A DNA stretch of 64,000 nucleotides from SIG299 sp964541485. GTDB taxonomy: Bacteria; Bacillota; Clostridia; Lachnospirales; Lachnospiraceae. Position numbers and translations under genes: made by a program. Of the stretch, positions 41,716-51,013 are shown one piece after another (position 1 is the first letter of the stretch; each line of letters begins with the position of its first letter). Below the pieces are notes generated by a model that was not told where the DNA came from, did not search any database, and was given only the letters and a program-made list of their open reading frames with translations. The stretch lies in the NCBI GenBank assembly GCA_964541485.1, contig CAZIQL010000004.1, positions 38,560 through 102,559 of the forward strand, given 5' to 3'.

Positions 41716-42990
41716 CTAATTGTCCAGCATATTCTCTATAAAAATTCCATACCCTTTTGTCGGATCACTGATTAACACATGTGTCACTGCCCCTATCAGC
41801 TTGCCGTTCTGAATAATCGGTGAACCACTCATTCCCTGCACAATCCCACCGGTTTTGGCAAGCAGTTCTTCATCCGTAATCCGGATGACAAGCCCTTTAT
41901 TATCATTTGTTCTGCCAAGTTCTATTTTTTCAATCTCTATTTCATACTCCCGGACTGCCGAGTCCACCTGACAGAGAATCGTCGCTGCACCTAACTCAAT
42001 TTCCTGCTTTAACCCAATCGGGATGCTCTCTGCCCCATCTAATACCCCAAGCTTTACCTGACCATAAATCCCCTTGGAACAATTTATTGTAATCTGTCCT
42101 ATCTGACTGATGCCGGACTGACGAATAATACCAATAATTTCCCCCGGTGACCCGCTTTTCCCTTTTACCACACTCAGCACTTCCGCATCATACAGCTTTC
42201 CTCCGGAAATCTGCATCAAAAGTCCGGTATCAATGTCGGTAATTCCATGTCCCAGCGCACCAAACTGTCCGTTTGTTGTCATATAAGTAATGGTACCGAT
42301 ACCCTGTGCATCTGTCCGGATCCACGTTCCAATCCGGTATTCCCCCGAAACATCCTGCACCGGTTGAATTTTTACATTCATTCTTTTGCCATCTCTTTTG
42401 ATGGTAAGTAACAGTTCATTTTCATCAATTGCATTCAAAAGCATATTTCGTGTCACATCATAATTTCCGTTTATCCCAACAATATAGTCTCCGCTCTTTA
42501 AGATTCCCTTGGCAGGTTCTGCTTCCGAACCATCCTTTCGTGTGACAACCCCTGTTCCCAAAACAAGAATTCCGTCCGTCTCTATCTGAAGTCCGATTAC
42601 CGAACCTCCCGGAATTACCTCGATTTCTTCGATGACTTCCAATGAAATCTCTTTAATGGGAATCAGACCGAATAATTTAAGCACAACATCATATTCTCCC
42701 AACTCATTTGAACTGAGTGAAAACGGCTGGGATAAATCAATGCAAATTTTCTCTTCCGAGAGTGGTTCCTGATTAATATACAATACAGAAGCCGCCTCTT
42801 CATCAAAAATACTTGCCTCTATTGGAAAGGAAAAGTCAAACTGTTCCTCTTCACCAACCAGAAGCTTTATCTTAGAAGGTATATTGATTTTCATCCAATA
42901 ATGTCCATAAGCAAACATAATAGCAAGCACAAAGACAAACGCTGCATATAGGCAGATTCTTTGCTTTTTCCTAACTTCTGATTTTCTCAT
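41716..42990 (-). CDS. spoIVB: SpoIVB peptidase
   Basis: 424 residues. One membrane anchor (about 12-30), a PDZ domain (about 125-200) and the S55 peptidase domain with catalytic His248 in GALGHG, an Asp in ITDEE (373) and Ser388 in GMSGS. It is made in the forespore, crosses into the intermembrane space and triggers SpoIVFA cleavage and pro-sigma-K activation. It lies downstream of recN, as in other sporeformers, but spo0A, the usual next gene, is not here. A sigma-F/G promoter precedes it. Confidence 0.96.
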   Translation of the reverse strand: MRKSEVRKKQRICLYAAFVFVLAIMFAYGHYWMKINIPSKIKLLVGEEEQFDFSFPIEASIFDEEAASVLYINQEPLSEEKICIDLSQPFSLSSNELGEYDVVLKLFGLIPIKEISLEVIEEIEVIPGGSVIGLQIETDGILVLGTGVVTRKDGSEAEPAKGILKSGDYIVGINGNYDVTRNMLLNAIDENELLLTIKRDGKRMNVKIQPVQDVSGEYRIGTWIRTDAQGIGTITYMTTNGQFGALGHGITDIDTGLLMQISGGKLYDAEVLSVVKGKSGSPGEIIGIIRQSGISQIGQITINCSKGIYGQVKLGVLDGAESIPIGLKQEIELGAATILCQVDSAVREYEIEIEKIELGRTNDNKGLVIRITDEELLAKTGGIVQGMSGSPIIQNGKLIGAVTHVLISDPTKGYGIFIENMLDN

Positions 42991-43023
42991 ACTTCATCCT
43001 CATTTCCTGCGAAATTTCTTTTT

Positions 43024-43051
43024 TAGTATGAGTGCAATCAAAAAAAATACA
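43024..43051 (-). promoter_or_regulatory. Probable sigma-F/G promoter of spoIVB
   Basis: Minus strand: TGTATT (43051-43046), 15-bp spacer, CATACTA (43030-43024), the forespore sigma-G type -10. The -35 box overlaps the end of the recN terminator stem. Confidence 0.6.
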
Positions 43052-43081
43052 CCTTAAAATTCTTCCCAATTCTAAGGTGTA
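43041..43081 (-). terminator. recN terminator
   Basis: Stem TACACCTTA/TAAGGTGTA (43048-43056 with 43073-43081) plus weaker inner pairs, followed on the minus strand by seven T. Confidence 0.8.
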
Positions 43082-43096
43082 CTTATTATAATTAAT

Positions 43097-44782
43097 TCAA
43101 TATTTTTTTATTTGATCCGCCAATTGCTTCATTTCCTTTGCATTGCAAAGCACTGCATCAGTAATCTCTGCTCCGCCAAGCATTCTGGCAAGCTCTGTAT
43201 ACGTCTCCTGTTTTGAAAGCTCCGAAATATCCGTCTGTGTTCTGCCGTTTACTACAGATTTTTCAATCAGGAAATGAGCATCTGCCATAGCCGCAATCTG
43301 AGACAGATGCGTAATGCAGAGAATTTGATGATTTCCCGCAATCTGTACCAGCTTTTCCGACACCTTCTGTGCTGTTCTGCCACTGATTCCGGTATCAATT
43401 TCGTCAAAAATCAAAGTAGGTATTTCATCCTTGTCTGCAAGCACAGATTTCATGGCAAGCATAATTCTGGACAATTCACCACCGGAAGCCACTTTAGTCA
43501 GTGGTTTTAATAATTCTCCTGCGTTCAATGAAATCATGAACTCACAAGAATCAAAACCATGCGCCGTAAACTGCGTCAGCCTCTCAAACGGCATTTCAAA
43601 CTGCACATCCGAAAAATTCAAATCTTGCAATGCCTGACGCATGGATGCTGTCATTTTCCTTGCATAATTTTTCCGCACCGCTGAAATCTGCTCACACAAA
43701 GTAAGACATTCCTGTTCTGCCCGTGCATACTCCTTACGGAGTCTTTCCACATAAGCATCATAATCATTGTATTTTTCCAGCTTTTCCGCACATTCCTCTT
43801 GATATGCCAAAATACTTTCAATGGAGTTTCCGTATTTTCCTTTTAACTGATTAATGATGTCAAGACGCTCTCCCACCTCGTGATAGCGTTCTCCGGAATC
43901 CTCCATATCCGAAAGATAATCCGTCGCTCTGGCATTAAACTCCGTAAGCAGATCCTGTGCACTGTTTAACACCGACTCAAGCTCCTGCAGATTAATATCA
44001 TATTCCGACACCTTTGAAATCTGACGCAGTGCTCTTGAAATCTGTTCTTCCGCATTCTCTCCGTCAGCATCTTTTGTAAATTTAAGACCTGCTGCAACAG
44101 CCTCCACAATCTGTCTGCTGTTTGCGAGCACCTTATACTCTTCTTCCAGCTCTGTATCCTCGCCCGGACGAAGTCTGGCTCCCTCAATCTCCTCTGCTGC
44201 AAAGGTCAGATAGGAAATTTCGCGGTTTTTCTCGCCCTCATCCAGAGACGCCCTCTCCAGTTCATCTTTTGCTTTTTTCCACAGCTTATATGCCGCCTCC
44301 AGTTGCGCAAGAGGTGCTGCCACCTCTTCCTGCGCAAAGCGGTCTAAAAATTTCAGATGCGATGCCTTTTGCAATAAAGAGTGATGCTCCTGCTGACCGT
44401 GAATGTCAATCAGCTCTCCTGCCACTTCTTTTAAAATTGCTGCGGTTACCGTCTCTCCGTTAATCTTACAAATTGACTTTCCGTTTGCCATAATCTTTCT
44501 GGAAAGAACCAACATTCCTTCCTCCGGAAAGATATCACGCTCTGCAAGAGAATCTGTCAAAGAATCAGATAATCCATCAAACGTCAGCTCCACCAGTGCA
44601 TAATCTGCACCCTGCCTTATGATATCCTTTGATACCTTTGCACCGATTGCCGCATTTACCGAATCGATCAGAATCGATTTTCCGGCACCGGTTTCGCCGG
44701 TCATAATATTCAAATGCTCACGGAAATCTACTTCCGTTTCGTCAATTATTGCAAAATTTTTTACATGAAGACTTTGTAACAC
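43097..44782 (-). CDS. recN: DNA repair protein RecN
   Basis: 561 residues, full length. SMC-like ATPase of double-strand break repair: Walker A MTGETGAGKSIL near residue 30, long coiled-coil arms (about 160-370), and the C-terminal LSRIMLAMK and LIFDEIDTGISG. The start is GTG 44782 (MLQSLHVKNFA). GGAG is 12 bases away, a little far, and a closer ATG is out of frame. It is 20 bp after the Ig-repeat gene and may share its transcript. In relatives recN follows argR; here about 5.5 kb separates them. Confidence 0.96.
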   Translation of the reverse strand: MLQSLHVKNFAIIDETEVDFREHLNIMTGETGAGKSILIDSVNAAIGAKVSKDIIRQGADYALVELTFDGLSDSLTDSLAERDIFPEEGMLVLSRKIMANGKSICKINGETVTAAILKEVAGELIDIHGQQEHHSLLQKASHLKFLDRFAQEEVAAPLAQLEAAYKLWKKAKDELERASLDEGEKNREISYLTFAAEEIEGARLRPGEDTELEEEYKVLANSRQIVEAVAAGLKFTKDADGENAEEQISRALRQISKVSEYDINLQELESVLNSAQDLLTEFNARATDYLSDMEDSGERYHEVGERLDIINQLKGKYGNSIESILAYQEECAEKLEKYNDYDAYVERLRKEYARAEQECLTLCEQISAVRKNYARKMTASMRQALQDLNFSDVQFEMPFERLTQFTAHGFDSCEFMISLNAGELLKPLTKVASGGELSRIMLAMKSVLADKDEIPTLIFDEIDTGISGRTAQKVSEKLVQIAGNHQILCITHLSQIAAMADAHFLIEKSVVNGRTQTDISELSKQETYTELARMLGGAEITDAVLCNAKEMKQLADQIKKY

Positions 44783-44802
44783 GAAAAAGCATAGCTCCTT
44801 TC

Positions 44803-47800
44803 CTATTTCTTTTTATTACTTGTAACAACCACCTTACACTTAATTGTTCTTCCGTTTATTGTCGCCGTAACGTACGTTGTACCTACTCTTCTTGCCGTAA
44901 CCACACCGTTTTTAACTTCACAGATTGAAGTATCTTCTACATCCCAGCGGACAGTAGATGTTGCACCATCTACCGTAAGTTTGGAATACTGTGTGTAAAT
45001 CGGCATTTCAAGATATTCACGACTCAGTCCAAGTACAGTAACCGCAATCGTGGCTGTCTTTCCGGAAGAAGTCATTACGGTAATGGTAGCGTTACCGGTC
45101 TGATGTGCCGTAATAGTTCCGTCTGCTGTAACAGAAGCAATTGCCTCATTATTAGAGGACCATGTCACGGTATCCGTTGACTTCACCGGCTTAATGGAAA
45201 TCGTCACCTGCTTCTTTTCTCCAGGCAACATTACCAATTCCTTATCAGAAACCGTCACACCCGTTGACGCAACCGGTTCAATTACAGTTACATAGCAAAG
45301 CGCAAACTTACCGCTGTTATCCCTCGCATCTGCACGAATTAATGTCTTACCGGGCTCTAACCCCGTTACCAGACCATCTTCATCGACCATCGCTACGGAA
45401 TCGTCCGAGGAAGAGAAAATTGCGGTTGTATACGTTGCATTGGATGGTTTAATTGTTGTCTTTAATGCAAAAGTTTCACCCTGAATAATGGTAATGGACG
45501 TATAATTTAATTTAAGCGAAGTAACCTCGCGGACAACACGCACTTCACAGGTTGCATATGCACCGTACCCATCTGCGGCTTCTGCTGTAATGGTTGCATA
45601 ACCGTAATTCACACCGTAAATCTTACCATTCTCATCTACCGTACAGATGTCCTCATCCGAAGAACTCCAGATAATGCCGATATCCGTTGCTGTCCCATGA
45701 TTGGAAATGGTTGCTTCCAGTGTGTATGACTTTCCAAGGCCAAGACGATATGTTTCCGGAGAAACTGTAATCTCAACAACCGGCTCCTCTACGCGAACCA
45801 GACAATAAGAACGATATCCACCGTCTACTGTCTCACAGATAATCACTGCCGTACCACCCGAAATACCGGTTACCTCACCGATTGCATTGACTTCTGCAAT
45901 GTCCTCATCGCTACTTTTCCAGGTAACCTCACGGTTTGTTGCATTTGCCGGCTTAAATACCGGCTCTAACGTAAAGGTTTCGCCTACATCAATGGTAATA
46001 TCCGATGGGTCCAATTCCATGGAAATCACCGGTTCTAATACAGTTACCGTACAATAAGAAGTAACACCGCTGTCTGTCTTTACAAGTACAACTGCGGTAC
46101 CCTCTGCTCTTGCCGTAATACGGCCGGTAGAAGAAACGGTAACTACCTTTGTATTTAAACTCTGCCAGGTGAGGGACTTTTCTGTGCTGGTCGCCGGAGC
46201 AATCGTCACTTCCATATCAAAGTACTCGCCCGCATTCATTGTAATATCGGTATAATTCATCTTAACGCTGACAGCCTTCTGCTTTACAACAACCGTGCAA
46301 ATGTCGTAATAAGAACCGTCCACCGTCATAATCATAATCTGTGTGGTACCAGGTTTCTTTGCCGTTAACATACCGGTGTCATCTACCGCAACCACGCCTG
46401 TATTGAATGAAATCCATTCCACCTCCAGATTACTTGCATTGGTCGGATAAACCATATATGTCAATCTGTGGGATTCTCCTGTGTACATTTCAATCGAATC
46501 CTCATCCAACTGCACATTAGTCACTGCCTTTAAAATAGTCAGGTTACAGTATGCAATCAGCGCCGGATTATCTTCCGACTGAACTACGATTGTCACCTTA
46601 CCGGAAGACTTAAATGTAACTTTACCGTTCTGGTCAACCGTTGCCACCTTGCCGTCTGTAGTAGACCAGATTAACTTTGTATTGGTTGTATTGGCAGGTG
46701 TCAAGGTTGCATATAACTGATATGTTTTCTGCGATAAATTCTGTGTCACAGTGGTCTCAGACAGCTTAATACCTTCTGCCTGCTGGTTTACAGTCACCTT
46801 ACAATAACCAACTACGATATTTTCTGCATTGATCGCAGTAAGCACTGCAACCCCGCCCGCTTTACCCTGAATCGTTGCGGAAAGGTCCGTAGAATCTACG
46901 ACTTCAAATACACTTGTGTCGGAGGAAATCCAGGTAAGTACGGTTCCTGAGATACCGGATGGACTCACGGTTGCTTTAATGGTTTCATATTCTCCGATGG
47001 CAAGTGTTGTTGCAGAAGGATTCAAAGTAACCTTCGTCACTGCCGGCTGAATATAAATATTACATACCGCAGACTTCACAACACCGTCAATCGTCTGACT
47101 TGCAATAATCTGCACCGGACGTGTCGAACCGGTTGCTTTTACTGCTGTAACAAGGCCGGTACTGTCTACCGTTGCATAGGAGGAATCCGAAGAAGTCCAG
47201 GTAATCGGAGCAGTACGGTCTGTTACATCCGCGGTCAGCTGATATGTTGCACCGGTATACATCGACATGGAAGTTGTGTTCAAAGCAATACCGTCAATTA
47301 CCTTAACTGTATAGATAACCTGCTTATCCACATTGTCGGTCGAGGTATCGTCTCTGTCATAAATACCGGAATTGCTCGATTTATCGTAGGACATTAAAAT
47401 CTCTGCTGTTCCTTTGTTCAGTGCAGTAATAAGACCCGTCTTACGATCAATTCCCGCAATAAATTCATCATCCTTTTCAAGATAATTAAAGGTAAACAAA
47501 TACTGGAACAGATGCTCCGGAACATTGGAATTATTTAAAATACTGTACGTATCTCCCACATTCATATAAATGGTAGTATCCGCTAAGGAAAGATTTACAA
47601 CAACATTATAAGTTACCACTGCCCATGTGGCATCGTACGTTTCCGTTGCATATCCCTTAACAACATAGGTACCTGCCTTCACATCCGTAAAGTTCAGATT
47701 ACCGCTCTGCTCACTGATGGCATAAGTAAGTAATGTAGTATCGCTTGGCTTAATCAGTGTTTCTTTTCCTGTTGCATCTACAGAATATACTTTCCAGGTC

Positions 47801-48735
47801 ATGTTGGAAGCCGGATTACCGTTCGAATATATCGTAAAATACGGATTGTCCACTACCATATTAACCGTCTGGCCAAAAGAGTCGTATGCAGATGGATTTG
47901 CAGGAGGAAGAGGTGCCTGTGTGGCAACACTACCAACCGGAACTACTACTACCTCAAAGGTAGTCACATCTGCTTTACTCTGTCCATCATTGGTATCCGT
48001 GGTAACCGTTACTGTTGTATGACCGGCACCAAGCACCGTAACCATACCGGAACCATCTACCATGATGACACCATCCTTGGAAAACTTCCATGTCAGGTCT
48101 GCATCTTCAATTTTTGTATCATCAACATATTTTAAACTTAACTGATACTCTTTTTCATTCTTCTGGTTCAAAACAAGAACACGGCGGTCACCATTTAGGT
48201 CAACTGCCTTCCAATGCTCCGTATCATCTTCCACAAGTCTTAATTCCACATGGATCAGACAAGTGATAATGGTACTGGTGCCTGCATCCGGATCATTGAT
48301 AACTGCAGTCACCTGTGCATAACCCGGACCTTCTCTGCGAAGGGTTCTGGCATACTGTGACTGATTTGGGTCAGAAGAGTCGTATGGATCAACCGATACA
48401 ACGGATTCATTACCGGAATAAATATTTACGGTAACGTTAGAATTAAATTCCATCGGTACGTTATTTTCATCCACCTTACTTACGAACAGGGTAGTAGTCG
48501 CCGTCGTAAGATTAACCGTTGAATTGGATTCCACGATATTATTGGTCGCACTATCCGGCTGAATAAAGACATAACGCTCCTTCCCGGCAGCTTCTGCGAC
48601 TCTTGTTCCTTCCTCCACCATCGTCCAATCAGAGACAGAAATCCGCGCTTCTCCACCGCCCATATAAATATTTCCGGCAAGCATACATGCTGCCAAAAGA
48701 AAACTGATTCTTCTCTTCCAATTTTTCTTTCTCAT
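44803..48735 (-). CDS. Large secreted protein of tandem Ig-like (BIG2) domains
   Basis: 1310 residues from ATG 48735, which has AGGAG 7 bases upstream. A signal peptide (KRRISFLLAACMLAGNIYMG) is followed by about 10-12 repeats of 75-85 residues, each with a start such as VQLDEDSIEMYTGES, a central WxSSD-x-x-IATVDxxGxVT block and an end like ICTVVV. Several repeats keep one Cys just before the last strand. There is no LPxTG, S-layer or choline-binding motif; it ends in KKK. It is probably a surface or matrix protein; ligand and anchoring are unknown. It sits 20 bp upstream of recN. Confidence 0.93.
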   Translation of the reverse strand: MRKKNWKRRISFLLAACMLAGNIYMGGGEARISVSDWTMVEEGTRVAEAAGKERYVFIQPDSATNNIVESNSTVNLTTATTTLFVSKVDENNVPMEFNSNVTVNIYSGNESVVSVDPYDSSDPNQSQYARTLRREGPGYAQVTAVINDPDAGTSTIITCLIHVELRLVEDDTEHWKAVDLNGDRRVLVLNQKNEKEYQLSLKYVDDTKIEDADLTWKFSKDGVIMVDGSGMVTVLGAGHTTVTVTTDTNDGQSKADVTTFEVVVVPVGSVATQAPLPPANPSAYDSFGQTVNMVVDNPYFTIYSNGNPASNMTWKVYSVDATGKETLIKPSDTTLLTYAISEQSGNLNFTDVKAGTYVVKGYATETYDATWAVVTYNVVVNLSLADTTIYMNVGDTYSILNNSNVPEHLFQYLFTFNYLEKDDEFIAGIDRKTGLITALNKGTAEILMSYDKSSNSGIYDRDDTSTDNVDKQVIYTVKVIDGIALNTTSMSMYTGATYQLTADVTDRTAPITWTSSDSSYATVDSTGLVTAVKATGSTRPVQIIASQTIDGVVKSAVCNIYIQPAVTKVTLNPSATTLAIGEYETIKATVSPSGISGTVLTWISSDTSVFEVVDSTDLSATIQGKAGGVAVLTAINAENIVVGYCKVTVNQQAEGIKLSETTVTQNLSQKTYQLYATLTPANTTNTKLIWSTTDGKVATVDQNGKVTFKSSGKVTIVVQSEDNPALIAYCNLTILKAVTNVQLDEDSIEMYTGESHRLTYMVYPTNASNLEVEWISFNTGVVAVDDTGMLTAKKPGTTQIMIMTVDGSYYDICTVVVKQKAVSVKMNYTDITMNAGEYFDMEVTIAPATSTEKSLTWQSLNTKVVTVSSTGRITARAEGTAVVLVKTDSGVTSYCTVTVLEPVISMELDPSDITIDVGETFTLEPVFKPANATNREVTWKSSDEDIAEVNAIGEVTGISGGTAVIICETVDGGYRSYCLVRVEEPVVEITVSPETYRLGLGKSYTLEATISNHGTATDIGIIWSSSDEDICTVDENGKIYGVNYGYATITAEAADGYGAYATCEVRVVREVTSLKLNYTSITIIQGETFALKTTIKPSNATYTTAIFSSSDDSVAMVDEDGLVTGLEPGKTLIRADARDNSGKFALCYVTVIEPVASTGVTVSDKELVMLPGEKKQVTISIKPVKSTDTVTWSSNNEAIASVTADGTITAHQTGNATITVMTSSGKTATIAVTVLGLSREYLEMPIYTQYSKLTVDGATSTVRWDVEDTSICEVKNGVVTARRVGTTYVTATINGRTIKCKVVVTSNKKK

Positions 48736-48879
48736 ACTATCACTCCTGTTATTTATCATAATCCATAATAAGTTACAAACTAATCCTTATACTATATATC
48801 GGATGAAGCAGGCGAATGCTTTAGTCTGAAATACAAAATAAAGTAGGAATTAATATAAAATAATTGCACGTAAAATGAT

Positions 48880-48922
48880 AAAAACGCTAACATTTTCACT
48901 ACACTTTCATGTCAGCGTTTTT
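48880..48922. terminator. Terminator after the toxin-antitoxin pair
   Basis: Stem AAAACGCTAACAT / ATGTCAGCGTTTT with one mismatch, A-rich on the left and T-rich on the right, 3 bp after the toxin stop. Confidence 0.75.
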
Positions 48923-48925
48923 ACA

Positions 48926-49221
48926 TCAATTTTCTTCCAAAAACTTTTGATACATTTCCTCCACCCGTTTCAAATCACTTGGATGCAAATCTCCAATCTT
49001 AAATATAAAGCTTTCTGGCGAAAGTAACATTACCTTTGAAACCCTTGCCGTAGAAGCCAATCTCAAATTTGCTTCGTGATAATACAAAATCGGTGTGTCA
49101 TAAGGATCTTCTCCTCTTGGTGCATGTTTTGTAATCTTTACAGATAAAACCCCTAATTTGTCTTCGTCCAATACAATTACCGGGCGATTAATTGTCTTTG
49201 AAAAACTCCTTTGTTATACAT
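48926..49221 (-). pseudogene. PemK/MazF-like toxin, frameshifted near its start
   Basis: The ATG (49219-49221) follows the antitoxin stop directly (TAAATG). It reads MYNKGVF, then runs into a stop. Adding one T to the five-T tract (complement of A at 49201-49205) would restore MYNKGVFSKTINRPVIVLDE and a 98-residue protein continuing through SVKITKHAPRGEDPYD and ANLRLASTARVSKV, a complete PemK-like toxin. So the toxin is inactivated, phase-variable or subject to a sequence error. Without this, only a TTG could start translation. Confidence 0.75.
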
Positions 49222-49536
49222 TTAAATACCTTTCTCCTCCTTCATTTGTTGAAACAACTCATCCCATTCCGTTTCTCCTACCCATTCATCATCTCTTGAA
49301 ATAACCGCTCTACCTTTTTCATCCCGTTTAGTATTATTCATCGCCATCTGATATGCCTTCAGTCTATCAAATTCCGAGGTCAATCTCGGCTGAAATGGTA
49401 ATGCACGTTCTCTCACTGCTTGTTTCGCAGCAAGTGTAAAAAAAGTAGTCAAATCCATCCCAAGTTCTGACATCAACTCCTGTAATTGAGCTTTTAATTC
49501 TTCATCAATTCTCATAGTAATATTTGTCGTTGCCAT
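49222..49536 (-). CDS. RelB/DinJ-family antitoxin
   Basis: 104 residues from ATG 49536, with GGGAG about 10 bases upstream; the frame is open to 49593 but the extra residues are not conserved. The N-terminal ribbon-helix-helix is TTNITMRIDEELKAQLQELM then LGMDLTTFF, the usual DinJ start. The C-terminal half (DDEWVGETEWDELFQQM) would wrap the toxin. It is translationally coupled to the frameshifted toxin gene and would autoregulate the pair. Confidence 0.9.
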   Translation of the reverse strand: MATTNITMRIDEELKAQLQELMSELGMDLTTFFTLAAKQAVRERALPFQPRLTSEFDRLKAYQMAMNNTKRDEKGRAVISRDDEWVGETEWDELFQQMKEEKGI

Positions 49537-49633
49537 TTTCCCATCACTCCCTTTTGTGTCTATCATCATATCACGCCAGACCAACATTGTCAATACATCA
49601 TTCGTGCACTGTAATTACACCCGCGAATAATTC

Positions 49634-49693
49634 ACAAAAAAACCGCCTTCCCTTAAGAAACCATGATTCTCATGCCCCTGCTGGAAAGGCGGT
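49634..49693 (-). terminator. yebC terminator
   Basis: Stem ACCGCCTT/AAGGCGGT (49642-49649 with 49686-49693) with a long loop, followed on the minus strand by seven T. Confidence 0.75.
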
Positions 49694-49716
49694 CTAACTT
49701 CATTCTGTTTTATTTC

Positions 49717-50445
49717 TCACTCATCCCAGTTGTGGTAAACTTCCTGAACATCGTCATCCTCATCAAGAAGATCTAAAATCTTATTCATGCTCTTGATGTC
49801 CTGTTCATCAGTAAGTGTGCCCCAGGTCTGAGGAATCATGGTAACTTCTGCGGATACGGTAGCAATCTTTGCTGTCTCAAGTGCTTCAAATACTGCCGAG
49901 AATGCCTCCGGCTCTGTGATGATTTCGTAGCTGTCTTCTTCCTCAGCAAAATCTTCTGCGCCTGCGTCCAATGCCAACATCATCAGGTCATCTGCGTCCA
50001 TGGAGCATTCTTCCTTGTCGATGATAATCTGACCCTTTTTATCAAACATGAAGGATACACAGCCCTGTGTTCCGACATTTCCGTTACCCTTTGTGAATGC
50101 GTTTCTTACATTTGCAGCTGTTCTGTTCTTATTATCAGTCAAGGCATCTACAATAATAGCAATACCATTTGGACCATAGCCTTCGTAGGATACAAATTCA
50201 TAGTTTACGTTGTTACCCTCACCGGCAGCTTTCTTAATACTGCGGTCAATGGTATCGTTTGGCATGTTGTTTGCCTTAGCCTTTGCTACGATATCCTTTA
50301 ACTTGCTGTTGTTGTTTGGATCCGGTCCGCCTTCTTTTACGGCTACCGCAATTTCACGACCAAGTCTGGTAAAGATTTTACCCTTTGCTGCGTCGTTCTT
50401 TTCCTTTTTATGCTTAATATTTGCAAATTTAGAATGTCCGGACAT
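49717..50445 (-). CDS. yebC: YebC/PmpR-family protein
   Basis: 242 residues, full length. Start SGHSKFANIKHKKEKNDAAK and the GGPDPNNNSKL segment are invariant in the family. Members act as DNA-binding regulators or as ribosome-associated factors that relieve stalling at proline stretches, the latter shown for a YebC paralogue in Bacillus. No ruvC or ruvAB follows, so the usual Holliday-junction context is missing. It has its own promoter and terminator. Confidence 0.96.
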   Translation of the reverse strand: MSGHSKFANIKHKKEKNDAAKGKIFTRLGREIAVAVKEGGPDPNNNSKLKDIVAKAKANNMPNDTIDRSIKKAAGEGNNVNYEFVSYEGYGPNGIAIIVDALTDNKNRTAANVRNAFTKGNGNVGTQGCVSFMFDKKGQIIIDKEECSMDADDLMMLALDAGAEDFAEEEDSYEIITEPEAFSAVFEALETAKIATVSAEVTMIPQTWGTLTDEQDIKSMNKILDLLDEDDDVQEVYHNWDE

Positions 50446-50489
50446 GATTTTCTCTCCTGTTCTTAATTAAACTATTTTTCCAACTGATG

Positions 50490-50518
50490 ATTTTACCACA
50501 GTTTATATTACTTGTCAA
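50490..50518 (-). promoter_or_regulatory. yebC promoter
   Basis: Minus strand: TTGACA (50518-50513), 17-bp spacer, TAAAAT (50495-50490). It starts just after the argR stop. Confidence 0.8.
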
Positions 50519-50534
50519 AGACTCTTTCTTTTCT

Positions 50535-50999
50535 TTATTTCCCGTATACCAGTCCGGAGATCTCCTCCATCACATGCTCTGTATCTGCTTCCGTGCGGAT
50601 AGCGCACATAATTGTGTCATCACCGGCAATACAGCCGACCAGGTTCTCAATCTCCAGGGAATCAAGTGCAGCAGCGGCGGCCATGGCCATACCGGAAACA
50701 GTCTTAATCACAAGGATATTCTGTGCTTTATCCATGGAAACAAAAGCATCTTTTAATACACGAACCAGACGTTCATTCATTCCGGCGCTGTGATGACTGC
50801 CGCTCTGAATCACCGCATATTTCTGGCGGCCGTTCTCTGCCTGTACCTTGGTCAGTTTCAGCTCCCTGATATCTCTCGAAACCGTTGCCTGTGTCACAGC
50901 AAAACCAGCCTGCGTCAGATATTCTGCCAGTTCCTCCTGTGTTTCCACCTGATATTTCTTTACAATTTCAATTATTTTATTCTGTCTGCTGCTTTTCAC
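50535..50999 (-). CDS. argR: Arginine repressor
   Basis: 154 residues. The winged helix (1-70) has TQATVSRDIREL; the C-terminal hexamerisation domain binds arginine (GCIAGDDTIMCAIR). The start is GTG 50999 with AGAGG 8 bases upstream. It ends the block Asp23-nusB-xseAB-ispA-dxs-tlyA-nadK-argR, lying 14 bp after nadK. No arginine biosynthetic gene is in the window. Confidence 0.95.
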   Translation of the reverse strand: MKSSRQNKIIEIVKKYQVETQEELAEYLTQAGFAVTQATVSRDIRELKLTKVQAENGRQKYAVIQSGSHHSAGMNERLVRVLKDAFVSMDKAQNILVIKTVSGMAMAAAAALDSLEIENLVGCIAGDDTIMCAIRTEADTEHVMEEISGLVYGK

Positions 51000-51013
51000 C
51001 TTTTATACCTCTC

